From positions 1 to 11,904 of the forward strand of contig JAUYEQ010000584.1 in assembly GCA_030691295.1 (NCBI GenBank): a stretch of DNA of 11,904 nt, read 5' to 3'. The DNA is from Bacteroidota bacterium (GTDB lineage: Bacteria; Bacteroidota; Bacteroidia; Bacteroidales; Prolixibacteraceae). The translations under genes were made by a program, and so were the position numbers. This document shows, piece after piece, positions 1 to 6,971 of this stretch. Within the stretch, counting starts at the first letter, position 1, and each line of letters begins with the position of its first letter. Below the pieces are notes generated by a model. It was not told where the DNA came from, did not search any database, and worked only from the letters and a program-made list of their open reading frames with translations.

Positions 1-60
1 TGTCCGCAGCTACTGCTTTGCCATTTAATCATCCCAATTACGAATCAAAGCTAAATTATT

Positions 61-294
61 CTATTCCCCGAATCGCTGGGTTTTACGGATTTCTTTGCAT
101 AATTCGTATCCATTCATCAGTGGCAAATTAATGTCCAGCACAATCAGGTCGTAATACTGTTGTTCGATCATTCGTTTGCCAACATAGCCATCACTCGCTA
201 CATCAGCCTTGAATCCTGACTCTTCGAGTTGTTTCTGAAGAATTTCGGCCAGCCGCTGCTCGTCTTCAACAATTAAAAGGCGTTTATCTGACAT
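61..294 (-). pseudogene. Truncated response regulator (receiver domain fragment)
   Basis: This 77-residue product is the N-terminal part of a CheY-like receiver domain, the phospho-accepting half of a two-component response regulator. The start is the ATG at 294, followed by the first beta strand (LLIVEDE) with the acidic pocket E10/D11. The expected phospho-acceptor is D54 in LIVLDINLP, and the NGYELCKEIRK helix follows. Homology stops at about Q73 and a TAG ends the frame four residues later. A full receiver domain is about 120 residues and is normally followed by a DNA-binding domain. Here the conserved Thr/Ser and Lys switch residues and the whole output domain are missing. The other two frames past the break do not restore the expected PVIMLTA-type strand, so this is not a simple one-base frameshift in the visible sequence. 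A rearrangement, insertion or deletion near base 75 is inferred. The output family is not visible; OmpR/PhoB is likely. Confidence 0.75.
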
Positions 295-311
295 TTTAAA
301 CTTTTTTTAAG

Positions 312-319
312 CAAAACTA
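312..319 (-). promoter_or_regulatory. Candidate -7 box for the response regulator
   Basis: On the minus strand this reads TAGTTTTG, an exact match to the Bacteroidota -7 consensus TAnnTTTG. It lies 17 nt upstream of the receiver ATG. No clean TTTG -33 element is visible; a TTTCG lies near the expected distance. AT-rich DNA gives such matches by chance, so the call rests mainly on position. Confidence 0.4.
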
Positions 320-342
320 AAATACAATTTGCTTGAAACGAA

Positions 343-361
343 ATTCTAATAAGATTCTAAT
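343..361. promoter_or_regulatory. 11-bp-phased direct repeat, possible response regulator operator
   Basis: The octamer ATTCTAAT occurs at 343-350 and again at 354-361, so the two copies are offset by exactly 11 bp. OmpR/PhoB-class regulators are known to bind direct repeats with this period. The repeat sits about 24-42 nt upstream of the candidate -7 box of the adjacent response regulator gene, where such an activator would bind. Autoregulation is an inference. Confidence 0.35.
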
Positions 362-405
362 TATTTTTTAATTGTCCTCTAACGGGCAGTCTCAGAATGC
401 AAGCT

Positions 406-413
406 TAATTTTG
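406..413 (+). promoter_or_regulatory. Candidate -7 box for the small membrane protein
   Basis: TAATTTTG matches TAnnTTTG exactly and lies 26 nt before the ATG at 440, which predicts a leader of roughly 20 nt. No convincing -33 TTTG is present at the usual spacing. Confidence 0.4.
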
Positions 414-439
414 TTTTTATAAATAAAACATATACCATC

Positions 440-541
440 ATGGAAAAAAGTAAAATTAGTGGAGGTTTGGCAATGGCACTTTTCTGGGGATCTGTAGTTG
501 TAATTTTGATACTCTTAAAAGTTTTTGTTTTTACAAGTTAG
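440..541 (+). CDS. Small single-helix membrane protein (33 aa)
   Basis: An ATG at 440 opens a 33-codon frame ending in TAG at 539-541. The product begins MEKSKISGGLAMALFWG and continues with an uninterrupted hydrophobic run (residues about 10-31, rich in V, I, L and F), ending FTS. This fits one membrane-spanning helix with a short, positively charged N-terminal tail. Support for a real gene comes from its context: an exact TAnnTTTG box just upstream, no competing longer frame in this 380-base stretch, and an intrinsic terminator 78 nt after the stop. It is divergent from the truncated response regulator, so it could have been that system's target, but nothing in the sequence proves this. KdpF was considered because of its size; the sequence does not resemble it. 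Function unknown. Confidence 0.6.
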   Translation: MEKSKISGGLAMALFWGSVVVILILLKVFVFTS

Positions 542-618
542 TTTCAATTGCTCAGTTTTGGTTTTCTATAAATAGTTTTTAAGGTGCTATGCTGCAAATC
601 GTAGTTTCTAATTTTTGG

Positions 619-656
619 GAATACCGTGGGTCTGACTTGCGGTATTCTTGGTTTTT
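619..656 (+). terminator. Intrinsic terminator after the small membrane protein
   Basis: A perfect 8-bp stem, GAATACCG at 619-626 with CGGTATTC at 640-647, encloses a 13-nt loop and is followed by TTGGTTTTT. There is no A-run on the other side, so it works for plus-strand transcription only. Confidence 0.7.
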
Positions 657-678
657 GGCTATCCCAAATTTAGTGCAA

Positions 679-1134
679 TTAGCTTGCTATCTGCTGGATA
701 TTGAATACCATAAAAAACAGTACCAACGCAAAGAATAGCAGAATAAAAACACTGACCTTGTGAAAGCGAAGTTTAAATAATTTCAGCAGAATTGAAATAA
801 CTGTTAATACTATAAATGCAGTCACGCCTTTAAAATAGGCAAGCACTTTAAGTTGTTTCGGAATATTGTTGTCAGTAATTTCAGGTACATAAATCTGGTT
901 GTTCAATATTATCCATGCAGCCATTATGCCTAAAAATATAAAAACCAGTTGTCCGGCCAGGATTAACTTCTCCCGCTTTTCAATCCACCCAAAAATAATT
1001 AATGCTATACCCAGAAACAGTCCCCATTGTGAGATACTGGTTAGGCTGAGTAAATAATTTGAAATCATCTGAATATATTTTGTGCAGGACAAAAATGTTA
1101 ATTTTCGGCCAAACAAAAAAACTATAAAACTCAT
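679..1134 (-). CDS. Four-helix integral membrane protein, unknown function
   Basis: The 151-residue product shows four hydrophobic segments at about residues 37-51, 57-77, 101-120 and 127-146. A short basic loop (EKREK, 52-56) lies between the first pair, and a polar loop with QIYVPEITDNNIPKQ (80-94) separates the pairs. No catalytic motif or named family is recognisable. The first ATG at 1134 gives an extra hydrophobic stretch ending in SCTKYIQ. The ATG at 1068 (Met23) would give a cleaner 129-residue protein beginning MISNYLLSL, and I cannot decide between them. The gene is convergent with the small membrane protein and divergent from the HAD-EEP-uvrB operon, 47 nt apart if the upstream start is used. 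Nothing in the neighbourhood hints at a partner. Confidence 0.65.
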   Translation of the reverse strand: MSFIVFLFGRKLTFLSCTKYIQMISNYLLSLTSISQWGLFLGIALIIFGWIEKREKLILAGQLVFIFLGIMAAWIILNNQIYVPEITDNNIPKQLKVLAYFKGVTAFIVLTVISILLKLFKLRFHKVSVFILLFFALVLFFMVFNIQQIAS

Positions 1135-1151
1135 CTTCTGTTTTAAATGGC

Positions 1152-1159
1152 TATTTTTG
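1152..1159 (+). promoter_or_regulatory. Candidate -7 box for the HAD-EEP-uvrB operon
   Basis: TATTTTTG is an exact TAnnTTTG match 22 nt ahead of the ATG at 1182, in the only gap upstream of the three-gene operon. No -33 TTTG is seen at the normal spacing. Confidence 0.4.
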
Positions 1160-1181
1160 GCACAAATCAGAAAAACAAGTG

Positions 1182-1790
1182 ATGATAAGAACAGATTTGA
1201 AGATTAATCCGAAGGCAAAAGCGCTGATTTTTGATCTTGACGGAACTTTGGCCGACACCATGCCAATTCATTACTCAGCCTGGAAAAATGCTGCTGCCAA
1301 ATTTGGCATCGATTTTAGTACTGAATTATTTTCCCAGCTTGCCGGAATTCCACTTTATCCAACAGTAGAAAAGCTCAACAAGTTGTTTGGCAAAAACATC
1401 GACCCAAAGGAATTGGGCGATATTAAGGAAGCCGAGTTTGAAAAGAACATGCATCTCACTCCTGAAATAAAAATCATTACCGATCTGGTACGCGAATACC
1501 ATGGAAAATTGCCGATGGCTATCGGAACGGGCGGTTCAAGGCGCTTATCGCTGAAAACCCTTGGAATTATTGGCTTGCAGGATTATTTCGATATTTTGGT
1601 GACCAGCGAAGATGTTTCGAATTTTAAACCACATCCCGAAACGTTTGTTAAATGTGCTGAACTGATGGGTGTAAATCCTGAATATTGTGAGGTATATGAA
1701 GATGGTGTTTTGGGTATTCAGGCTGCAAAAACTGCCGGAATGATGGTGGTGGATGTTACTAAATATTATGAAGTTATGATAGGGAAATAA
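1182..1790 (+). CDS. HAD-family hydrolase, YqaB/beta-phosphoglucomutase-like
   Basis: This is a 202-residue cytoplasmic haloacid dehalogenase superfamily protein. Motif I is FDLDGTLADT, with nucleophile D18 and acid/base D20. A helical cap follows (about 25-95). Motif II is AIGTGGS with T116, motif III the lysine of NFKPHPETF (K149), and motif IV YEDGVLGIQAA (E173/D174). Cap type, the MAIGTG signature and the DxMPIHYxAW stretch resemble E. coli YqaB, a fructose-1-phosphatase, and the beta-phosphoglucomutase-like group. A sugar-phosphate phosphatase or mutase is therefore likely, but the substrate cannot be read from the sequence. A GTG at 1179 directly precedes the ATG at 1182; the ATG is chosen as the commoner codon, and one residue is at stake. 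All catalytic motifs are intact. It is the first gene of an operon, with the next start 3 nt after its stop. Confidence 0.9.
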   Translation: MIRTDLKINPKAKALIFDLDGTLADTMPIHYSAWKNAAAKFGIDFSTELFSQLAGIPLYPTVEKLNKLFGKNIDPKELGDIKEAEFEKNMHLTPEIKIITDLVREYHGKLPMAIGTGGSRRLSLKTLGIIGLQDYFDILVTSEDVSNFKPHPETFVKCAELMGVNPEYCEVYEDGVLGIQAAKTAGMMVVDVTKYYEVMIGK

Positions 1791-1793
1791 GTT

Positions 1794-2810
1794 ATGCGAA
1801 AAATTATTTGGTTGCTTGTTGTTGGTGCATGGGTATCGGGATCTTGTTCTTCACAGAACAAAATGCTCCGGAATGAATACACGGTTGTTTCATACAATGT
1901 TGAAAACCTGTTCGATACAGTGGATGATCCGAATGTTCCCGATGAAGAGTTTCTTCCGGAAAGTGAAAAAATGTGGAACAATGAGCGGTACCAGAAAAAA
2001 CTCAACGATCTGGCAAAGGTAATTTCGGAAGTCAATCCTCTGGAAATGCCTGAAATCGTTGGCTTGATTGAAGTGGAAAACCGCGCAGTCCTCGAGGATT
2101 TAATCCGGACGACTGCGTTTAAAGATCATAAATACGCCATCATTCACGAAGAAAGTCCCGATTACCGTGGAATTGATGTGGCTTTGATTTATCGGAGCGA
2201 TGCTTTTACCGAAATCATGCACGAAACGTTGCCGGTTATTTTTCCTGACGATCCGCAGTTTAAAACCCGCGACATCTTGCACGTGGTCGGAAAAGTCAGA
2301 AATGAAACCGTCCATATTTTTGTGAACCACTGGCCATCGAGAATTGGCGGTGAAGACAAAACTGAACCCAAACGGGTTTTGGCCGCTTCTGTGCTGAAAC
2401 AAAGGGTTGATCTGCTGATGAAAGTTGATCCGAAAGCCCGCATCATCATCATGGGAGACATGAACGACGAAACCGGAAATAAAAGTTTATTGGAAGTGCT
2501 TGGCGCCGAATCACCCGATTCAGGAGCAAAACTGGTAAATCTGATGATGCCCGACGATGCTGCAGGACAGGGAACTTATTTTTACAACGGTGGCTGGAAC
2601 ATGCTTGACCATTTGATTGTTTCGCAGGAAATGATTTCGGGAAAACAGCTGAAAGTACAAAATCAGAAGGGCCATATTTACAGCAACGACTGGATGATTT
2701 TCACGAACAAAAATGGCGATAAAACGCCCAACCGTTCGTATGTTGGGAAAAAATATGTGGCTGGTGTGAGCGATCATTTTCCGGTGTATTTTAAGATGAC
2801 AGCAAGATAA
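1794..2810 (+). CDS. Exported endonuclease/exonuclease/phosphatase-family protein
   Basis: The 338-residue product has the complete EEP (DNase I-like) metal-dependent phosphodiesterase fold signature. N35 lies in SYNVENLFD, the metal-binding Glu in LIEVENR (E93/E95), YRGIDVALIY at 124-133, H179 in VNHWPSR, D222/N224 in MGDMND, D272 in MLDHLI and D327/H328 in SDHFP. The N-terminus MRKIIWLLVVGAWVSGSC is a signal peptide ending in a possible lipobox cysteine (C18). The lipobox is imperfect because position -3 is Ser. No acidic surface-export signal follows the Cys, so a periplasm-facing lipoprotein or secreted enzyme is inferred. The substrate may be nucleic acid, a sugar phosphate or a lipid; it cannot be decided here. 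The gene starts 3 nt after the HAD gene and its TAA shares one base with the uvrB ATG (TAATG), pointing to translational coupling. Confidence 0.88.
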   Translation: MRKIIWLLVVGAWVSGSCSSQNKMLRNEYTVVSYNVENLFDTVDDPNVPDEEFLPESEKMWNNERYQKKLNDLAKVISEVNPLEMPEIVGLIEVENRAVLEDLIRTTAFKDHKYAIIHEESPDYRGIDVALIYRSDAFTEIMHETLPVIFPDDPQFKTRDILHVVGKVRNETVHIFVNHWPSRIGGEDKTEPKRVLAASVLKQRVDLLMKVDPKARIIIMGDMNDETGNKSLLEVLGAESPDSGAKLVNLMMPDDAAGQGTYFYNGGWNMLDHLIVSQEMISGKQLKVQNQKGHIYSNDWMIFTNKNGDKTPNRSYVGKKYVAGVSDHFPVYFKMTAR

Positions 2811-4831
2811 TGGACTTTAAAATTGTTTCTGAATATCAGCCTACGGGCGATCAGCCTGATGCCATCAGGCAGCTGACCGAAGGTTTGCGCAATGGTACAA
2901 CATTCCAGACTTTGCTCGGTGTTACCGGCTCCGGGAAAACATTTACCATGGCCAATGTGATTGAGCAGGTGCAGCGTCCGGCCCTGGTTTTAAGTCACAA
3001 TAAAACGCTGGCTGCCCAGTTGTACAGCGAAATGAAACAGTTTTTTCCTGAAAATGCCGTCGAGTATTTTGTTTCCTATTACGATTATTATCAGCCTGAA
3101 GCCTACCTCCCGACAACAAATACTTACATCGAAAAGGACCTTTCGATTAACAAAGACATTGAAAAACTCCGGCTAAGCACAACTTCCTCGCTGCTCTCCG
3201 GAAGGCGCGATGTGATTGTGGTTTCGTCGGTTTCGTGTTTGTACGGAATCGGAAACCCCGCTGATTTTCATGCCAATGTGACCAAAGTTTCAAAGGGAGA
3301 AACCATCAGTCGCAATGTATTTCTCCGGAAGTTGGTGGATGCACTTTATTCGCGCAACGAAGTGGAATTCAACCGTGGAAATTTCAGGGTAAAAGGTGAT
3401 TCTGTGGATGTTTTTCCGGCGTATGCCGACATTGCTTTCCGGATTGTTTTCTGGGGCGACGATATTGAAGAAATTTATTCATTCGATCCTGTTGGCGGTG
3501 GTACCATTGAATCACTGGATTTGGCGGTGATTTATCCTGCCAATATGTTTGTCACTACCAAAGAACGGATGCAATTAGCCATTCGGCAAATTCAGGATGA
3601 TCTGGTGAAACAGGTCGATTTTTTCAAGGAAATTGGCAAACCGCTGGAAGCCAAACGTATTTTGGAACGGGTTGAATACGACCTCGAAATGATGCGTGAA
3701 TTGGGCTATTGTCCCGGTGTTGAAAACTATTCGAGGTATTTCGACGGAAGGGTTGCGGGTTCACGTCCTTTCTGCCTGCTCGATTATTTTCCTGACGATT
3801 TTGTGACCATCATTGATGAAAGTCACGTGACTTTGCCTCAAATCAAGGCCATGTTCGGGGGCGACCGTTCGCGTAAAATCAACCTGGTGGAATATGGTTG
3901 GCGGCTTCCGGCTGCCATTGATAACCGTCCGCTGACTTTTGATGAGTTTGAATCGGTTGTTGATCAAACTGTATTTGTAAGCGCCACACCTGCCGATTAC
4001 GAACTGGCAAAATCAGAAGGAGTTGTGGTGGAACAGGTTATTCGACCAACCGGATTGCTCGATCCGATTATTGATGTTCGTCCAAGTATCAATCAGATTG
4101 ATAACCTGATGCACGAGATTCATTTGCGGATAGAACGCAACGAGCGTGTGCTGGTAACCACACTGACCAAACGAATGGCAGAAGAGTTGAGCAGTTATCT
4201 GGCCAACATGGGCGTAAAAACACGGTACATTCACTCCGACGTTGAAACACTCGACCGTATTCAGATTTTGGAAGACCTGCGCAAAGGCGAATTTGATGTG
4301 TTGGTGGGTATCAATCTGCTGCGCGAGGGATTGGATTTGCCTGAAGTTTCGCTGGTAGCCATTCTGGATGCCGACAAGGAAGGATTCCTTCGTTCGGAGC
4401 GTTCGCTAACTCAAACGGCTGGCCGCGCTGCCCGAAACCTGAATGGAATGGTGATTATGTATGCCGATAAAATAACCAACTCGATGCAGCGAACCATCGA
4501 CTCGACCAATTACCGGCGCGAAAAACAGTTGAAATACAACATCGAAAACGACATTACGCCAACCCAAATCGTCAAGTCGAGCCGCGAAATTGTTGGCTAT
4601 GCCAGTGTTGGTATGAAAGTGAAGGTAAAAGGCTACAGCGGCGATGAGCCAACCAATCTGGCAGCCGATCCGGTGGTTCAGTACATGAGTGCACCCGCTC
4701 TGGAAAAAGCGATTGCCAAACTCAAAAAAGACATGGAAGCTGCCGCCAAAGAACTCGACTTTTACGAAGCTGCCCGTTTGCGCGACGAAATGTATAGATT
4801 TCAGGAGATACTAAAGGAAAAATCGAAATGA
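2810..4831 (+). CDS. uvrB: UvrABC excinuclease subunit B
   Basis: UvrB is the DNA damage verification helicase of nucleotide excision repair: it is loaded by UvrA and then recruits UvrC for dual incision. At 673 residues it is full length. Visible landmarks are Walker A GVTGSGKT (37-44), the beta-hairpin region YYDYYQPEAYLP that clamps the DNA (about 91-102), the Walker B-type IIDESH (D336-H339), helicase motif VI TQTAGRAAR (534-542) and a C-terminal UVR domain (about 632-668, ending DFYEAARLRDEMYRFQ) that contacts UvrC. No key residue is missing. It is the last gene of a three-gene operon and overlaps the EEP gene by one base. No SOS-type operator can be assigned in front of the operon by eye. 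Confidence 0.98.
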   Translation: MDFKIVSEYQPTGDQPDAIRQLTEGLRNGTTFQTLLGVTGSGKTFTMANVIEQVQRPALVLSHNKTLAAQLYSEMKQFFPENAVEYFVSYYDYYQPEAYLPTTNTYIEKDLSINKDIEKLRLSTTSSLLSGRRDVIVVSSVSCLYGIGNPADFHANVTKVSKGETISRNVFLRKLVDALYSRNEVEFNRGNFRVKGDSVDVFPAYADIAFRIVFWGDDIEEIYSFDPVGGGTIESLDLAVIYPANMFVTTKERMQLAIRQIQDDLVKQVDFFKEIGKPLEAKRILERVEYDLEMMRELGYCPGVENYSRYFDGRVAGSRPFCLLDYFPDDFVTIIDESHVTLPQIKAMFGGDRSRKINLVEYGWRLPAAIDNRPLTFDEFESVVDQTVFVSATPADYELAKSEGVVVEQVIRPTGLLDPIIDVRPSINQIDNLMHEIHLRIERNERVLVTTLTKRMAEELSSYLANMGVKTRYIHSDVETLDRIQILEDLRKGEFDVLVGINLLREGLDLPEVSLVAILDADKEGFLRSERSLTQTAGRAARNLNGMVIMYADKITNSMQRTIDSTNYRREKQLKYNIENDITPTQIVKSSREIVGYASVGMKVKVKGYSGDEPTNLAADPVVQYMSAPALEKAIAKLKKDMEAAAKELDFYEAARLRDEMYRFQEILKEKSK

Positions 4832-4833
4832 CA

Positions 4834-4920
4834 CCTTTTCCAAAGTTTCTAAATTTTAAAGACAGGTATTCATTTCTTTTTATTCTTCGTCTTTATCAAA
4901 ATAAATAACTTTGGAAAAGG
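4834..4920. repeat. Long inverted repeat between uvrB and argS
   Basis: Two 14-nt arms are perfect reverse complements: CCTTTTCCAAAGTT at 4834-4847 and AACTTTGGAAAAGG at 4907-4920. Nested inside is a 7-bp stem, TAAAGAC at 4857-4863 with GTCTTTA at 4889-4895. The structure fills almost the whole 98-nt gap between the convergent uvrB and argS stops, so it probably ends both transcripts. It has a long 59-nt loop and no T-run on either side, so it is not a standard intrinsic terminator. Confidence 0.7.
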
Positions 4921-4929
4921 TTCTCGAAA

Positions 4930-6723
4930 TTACATCCTTTCCGGCACATCAATACCCAAAAGTTTCATTCCTGTTTTGATTACTTTTCCAACGTTTTCAG
5001 CAACTACAAGCCGCAGGTTTCGTATTTCTTCGTTTTCCTCGATCAGAATGGGCGCTTCGTGGTAAAATTGGTTAAATTCTTTTACCAGTTCATATACATA
5101 ATTGGCAATCAGGGCAGGACTGTAACTTTCACCTGCTTCTTTCACCGCCACCGGAAATTGCGAAACCAATTTAATCAATTGCAATTCTTTAATTCCGGGT
5201 TTCGAATGCATTGCAACAGTGCGGTTCAATTCAATTTTTCGGTCGGCAGCCTTGCGCAAAATTGAGCGGATGCGGGCATAAGTATATTGAATAAACGGAC
5301 CTGTATTGCCGTTAAAATCGATCGACTCTTCAGGATTGAACAGCATGTTTTTCTTTGGATCGACCTTCAGGATAAAATATTTTAGCGCTCCCAAAGCGAT
5401 CATCCGATAAGTTTCGGCAGCCTGTTCGGGTGTGTAGCCGTCCAGTTTGCCCAGTTCTTCGGAAGTTTTCTTTGAAACTTCAATCATTCCGGCCACCAAA
5501 TCGTCGGCATCTACCACTGTTCCCTCGCGCGATTTCATTTTTCCTTGTGGAAGTTCGACCATTCCGTAAGAGAAATGGTGCAGACCTTTACCAAATTCGA
5601 AACCCAGCTTGTCGAGCAGGATGGACAAAACCTGAAAATGGTAATTCTGCTCGTTTCCAACCACATAAATCATTTTGTCGATGGGGTAATCCTGGTAACG
5701 TTCTTTGGCAGTTCCGATGTCCTGTGTCATGTAAACTGAAGTTCCATCGCTGCGGAGCAATATTTTCTGATCCAGTCCTTCGGCTGTCAGGTCGGCCCAA
5801 ATCGAAGAATCTTCTTTCTGGTAGAAAACACCTTCGGCCAAACCACGCAAAACTTCATCTTTTCCGTAGAGGTAAGTTTCCGACTCGTAATATATTTTGT
5901 CGAAATCGACACCCAATTCTTTGTAAGTGACATCAAATCCTGCATAAACCCAGCTGTTCATGGTTTCCCAAAGTTGGATGGTTTCCGGATCTTTGGCTTC
6001 CCATTTTATCAACATTTCGCGTGCTCCCTGCATCGATGGTGCATTTTGTTCGGCGCTTTCTTTTGTTTCGCCTTGTTCGATCAAAGTGGCGATTTCCTTT
6101 TTGTATTCCTGATCAAATTTCACATAGAAGTTGCCCACAAGGTGATCGCCTTTGATGCCGGTGTTTTCGGGAGTTTGTCCGTTGCCCCACATTTTCCAGG
6201 CATACATCGACTTGCAGATATGGATGCCGCGGTCGTTTACAATGTTTGTTTTCACCACTTTATTGCCGTTGGCTTTCATAATTTCGCCAAGAGAAAAGCC
6301 AAGCAGGTTGTTGCGGATGTGTCCAAGGTGCAGCGGTTTGTTGGTGTTGGGCGATGAATATTCTACCATCACCAGTTTCGACGATTCGGTTGGTTCTGTA
6401 ATTCCGTATTTTTCAGTTGAAGTAACCGAATTAAGAATTGAAATCCAATAGTCCGCAGAAATGACAAGGTTCAGGAAACCTTTAACAACATTGTATGAGC
6501 TGACTTCGGTTACATTTTGCTGAAGATAATCGCCGATTTCGGCAGCAGTTTGTTCCGGAGATTTTTTCGACATCCGAACAAATGGAAACACCACGATCGT
6601 AATATCTCCATTAAACTCTTTTCTTGTATTTTGTAATTGTACGAGGCTTGATTCTATTTTTTGCTGGTAGCAGTTTTCAATCGCTTCAACAATCTGTTCG
6701 CGTATAATCAGTTCAATCGACAT
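4930..6723 (-). CDS. argS: Arginine--tRNA ligase
   Basis: This class I aminoacyl-tRNA synthetase charges tRNA-Arg with arginine in the cytoplasm. At 597 residues it has the usual length. Domain order is: an N-terminal Add-1 tRNA-recognition domain (about 1-90); the catalytic Rossmann core with the HIGH-type motif SSPNTNKPLHLGH (HLGH at 132-135); the KMSKS-equivalent GKMKSREG (395-398), a loop variant also known in other ArgRS enzymes; and a C-terminal DALR anticodon-binding domain (about 470-597). The last contains FIQYTYARIRSI and the terminal LLGIDVPERM that typifies bacterial ArgRS. The ATG at 6723 gives the expected MSIELIIREQI start. The gene is alone on the minus strand, convergent with uvrB and divergent from the outer-membrane protein gene. 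Confidence 0.98.
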   Translation of the reverse strand: MSIELIIREQIVEAIENCYQQKIESSLVQLQNTRKEFNGDITIVVFPFVRMSKKSPEQTAAEIGDYLQQNVTEVSSYNVVKGFLNLVISADYWISILNSVTSTEKYGITEPTESSKLVMVEYSSPNTNKPLHLGHIRNNLLGFSLGEIMKANGNKVVKTNIVNDRGIHICKSMYAWKMWGNGQTPENTGIKGDHLVGNFYVKFDQEYKKEIATLIEQGETKESAEQNAPSMQGAREMLIKWEAKDPETIQLWETMNSWVYAGFDVTYKELGVDFDKIYYESETYLYGKDEVLRGLAEGVFYQKEDSSIWADLTAEGLDQKILLRSDGTSVYMTQDIGTAKERYQDYPIDKMIYVVGNEQNYHFQVLSILLDKLGFEFGKGLHHFSYGMVELPQGKMKSREGTVVDADDLVAGMIEVSKKTSEELGKLDGYTPEQAAETYRMIALGALKYFILKVDPKKNMLFNPEESIDFNGNTGPFIQYTYARIRSILRKAADRKIELNRTVAMHSKPGIKELQLIKLVSQFPVAVKEAGESYSPALIANYVYELVKEFNQFYHEAPILIEENEEIRNLRLVVAENVGKVIKTGMKLLGIDVPERM

Positions 6724-6749
6724 TATTTTTTGTTTTGAAATTTGAGCGA

Positions 6750-6757
6750 CAAAGATA
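6750..6757 (-). promoter_or_regulatory. Candidate -7 box for argS
   Basis: The minus strand reads TATCTTTG, an exact TAnnTTTG match 26 nt upstream of the argS ATG. No -33 TTTG is apparent. The remaining ~190 nt of this 248-nt gap hold no recognisable gene; the only structure noticed is a weak CTTGT/ACAAG stem near 6830. Confidence 0.5.
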
Positions 6758-6911
6758 TTTGAATTTAGGCAGGTTTGATTTCTGAAGCTGTATTGTGATG
6801 AAATATTTTCAATCCAATCTTCTTGGAATGCTTGTTTTACAAGGGTTTTGTTAAATTCTGTTAAATCAGGGAGTATATCTACACAAAGTGGGCGTTCATC
6901 TATTTTAATTT

Positions 6912-6938
6912 TTTGTTAAGCCTAATATATATACTTTG
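6912..6938 (+). promoter_or_regulatory. Possible promoter of the beta-barrel protein gene
   Basis: TTTG at 6912-6915 and TATACTTTG ending at 6938 resemble -33 and -7 elements, 34 nt before the ATG at 6972. The spacing is shorter than normal and the -7 box has one base too few or too many between TA and TTTG, so this is a weak call. Confidence 0.3.
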
Positions 6939-6971
6939 CTCGCTTTAATCTGAAATTGATAAAACAATATT

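Noticed and set aside
1..60. Terminal inverted repeat or end of an insertion sequence at the left edge
   Set aside because: Suspected because of the broken response regulator, but 60 bases show no recognisable repeat, transposase frame or target duplication.
61..78. A one-base frameshift explaining the short response regulator
   Set aside because: Both alternative frames beyond Q73 hit stops within about 8 codons and do not encode the expected next beta strand.
5430..5930. 166-codon plus-strand frame inside argS
   Set aside because: It is antisense to well-conserved ArgRS sequence, is rich in Arg/Pro/Cys and shows no domain; it is a shadow.
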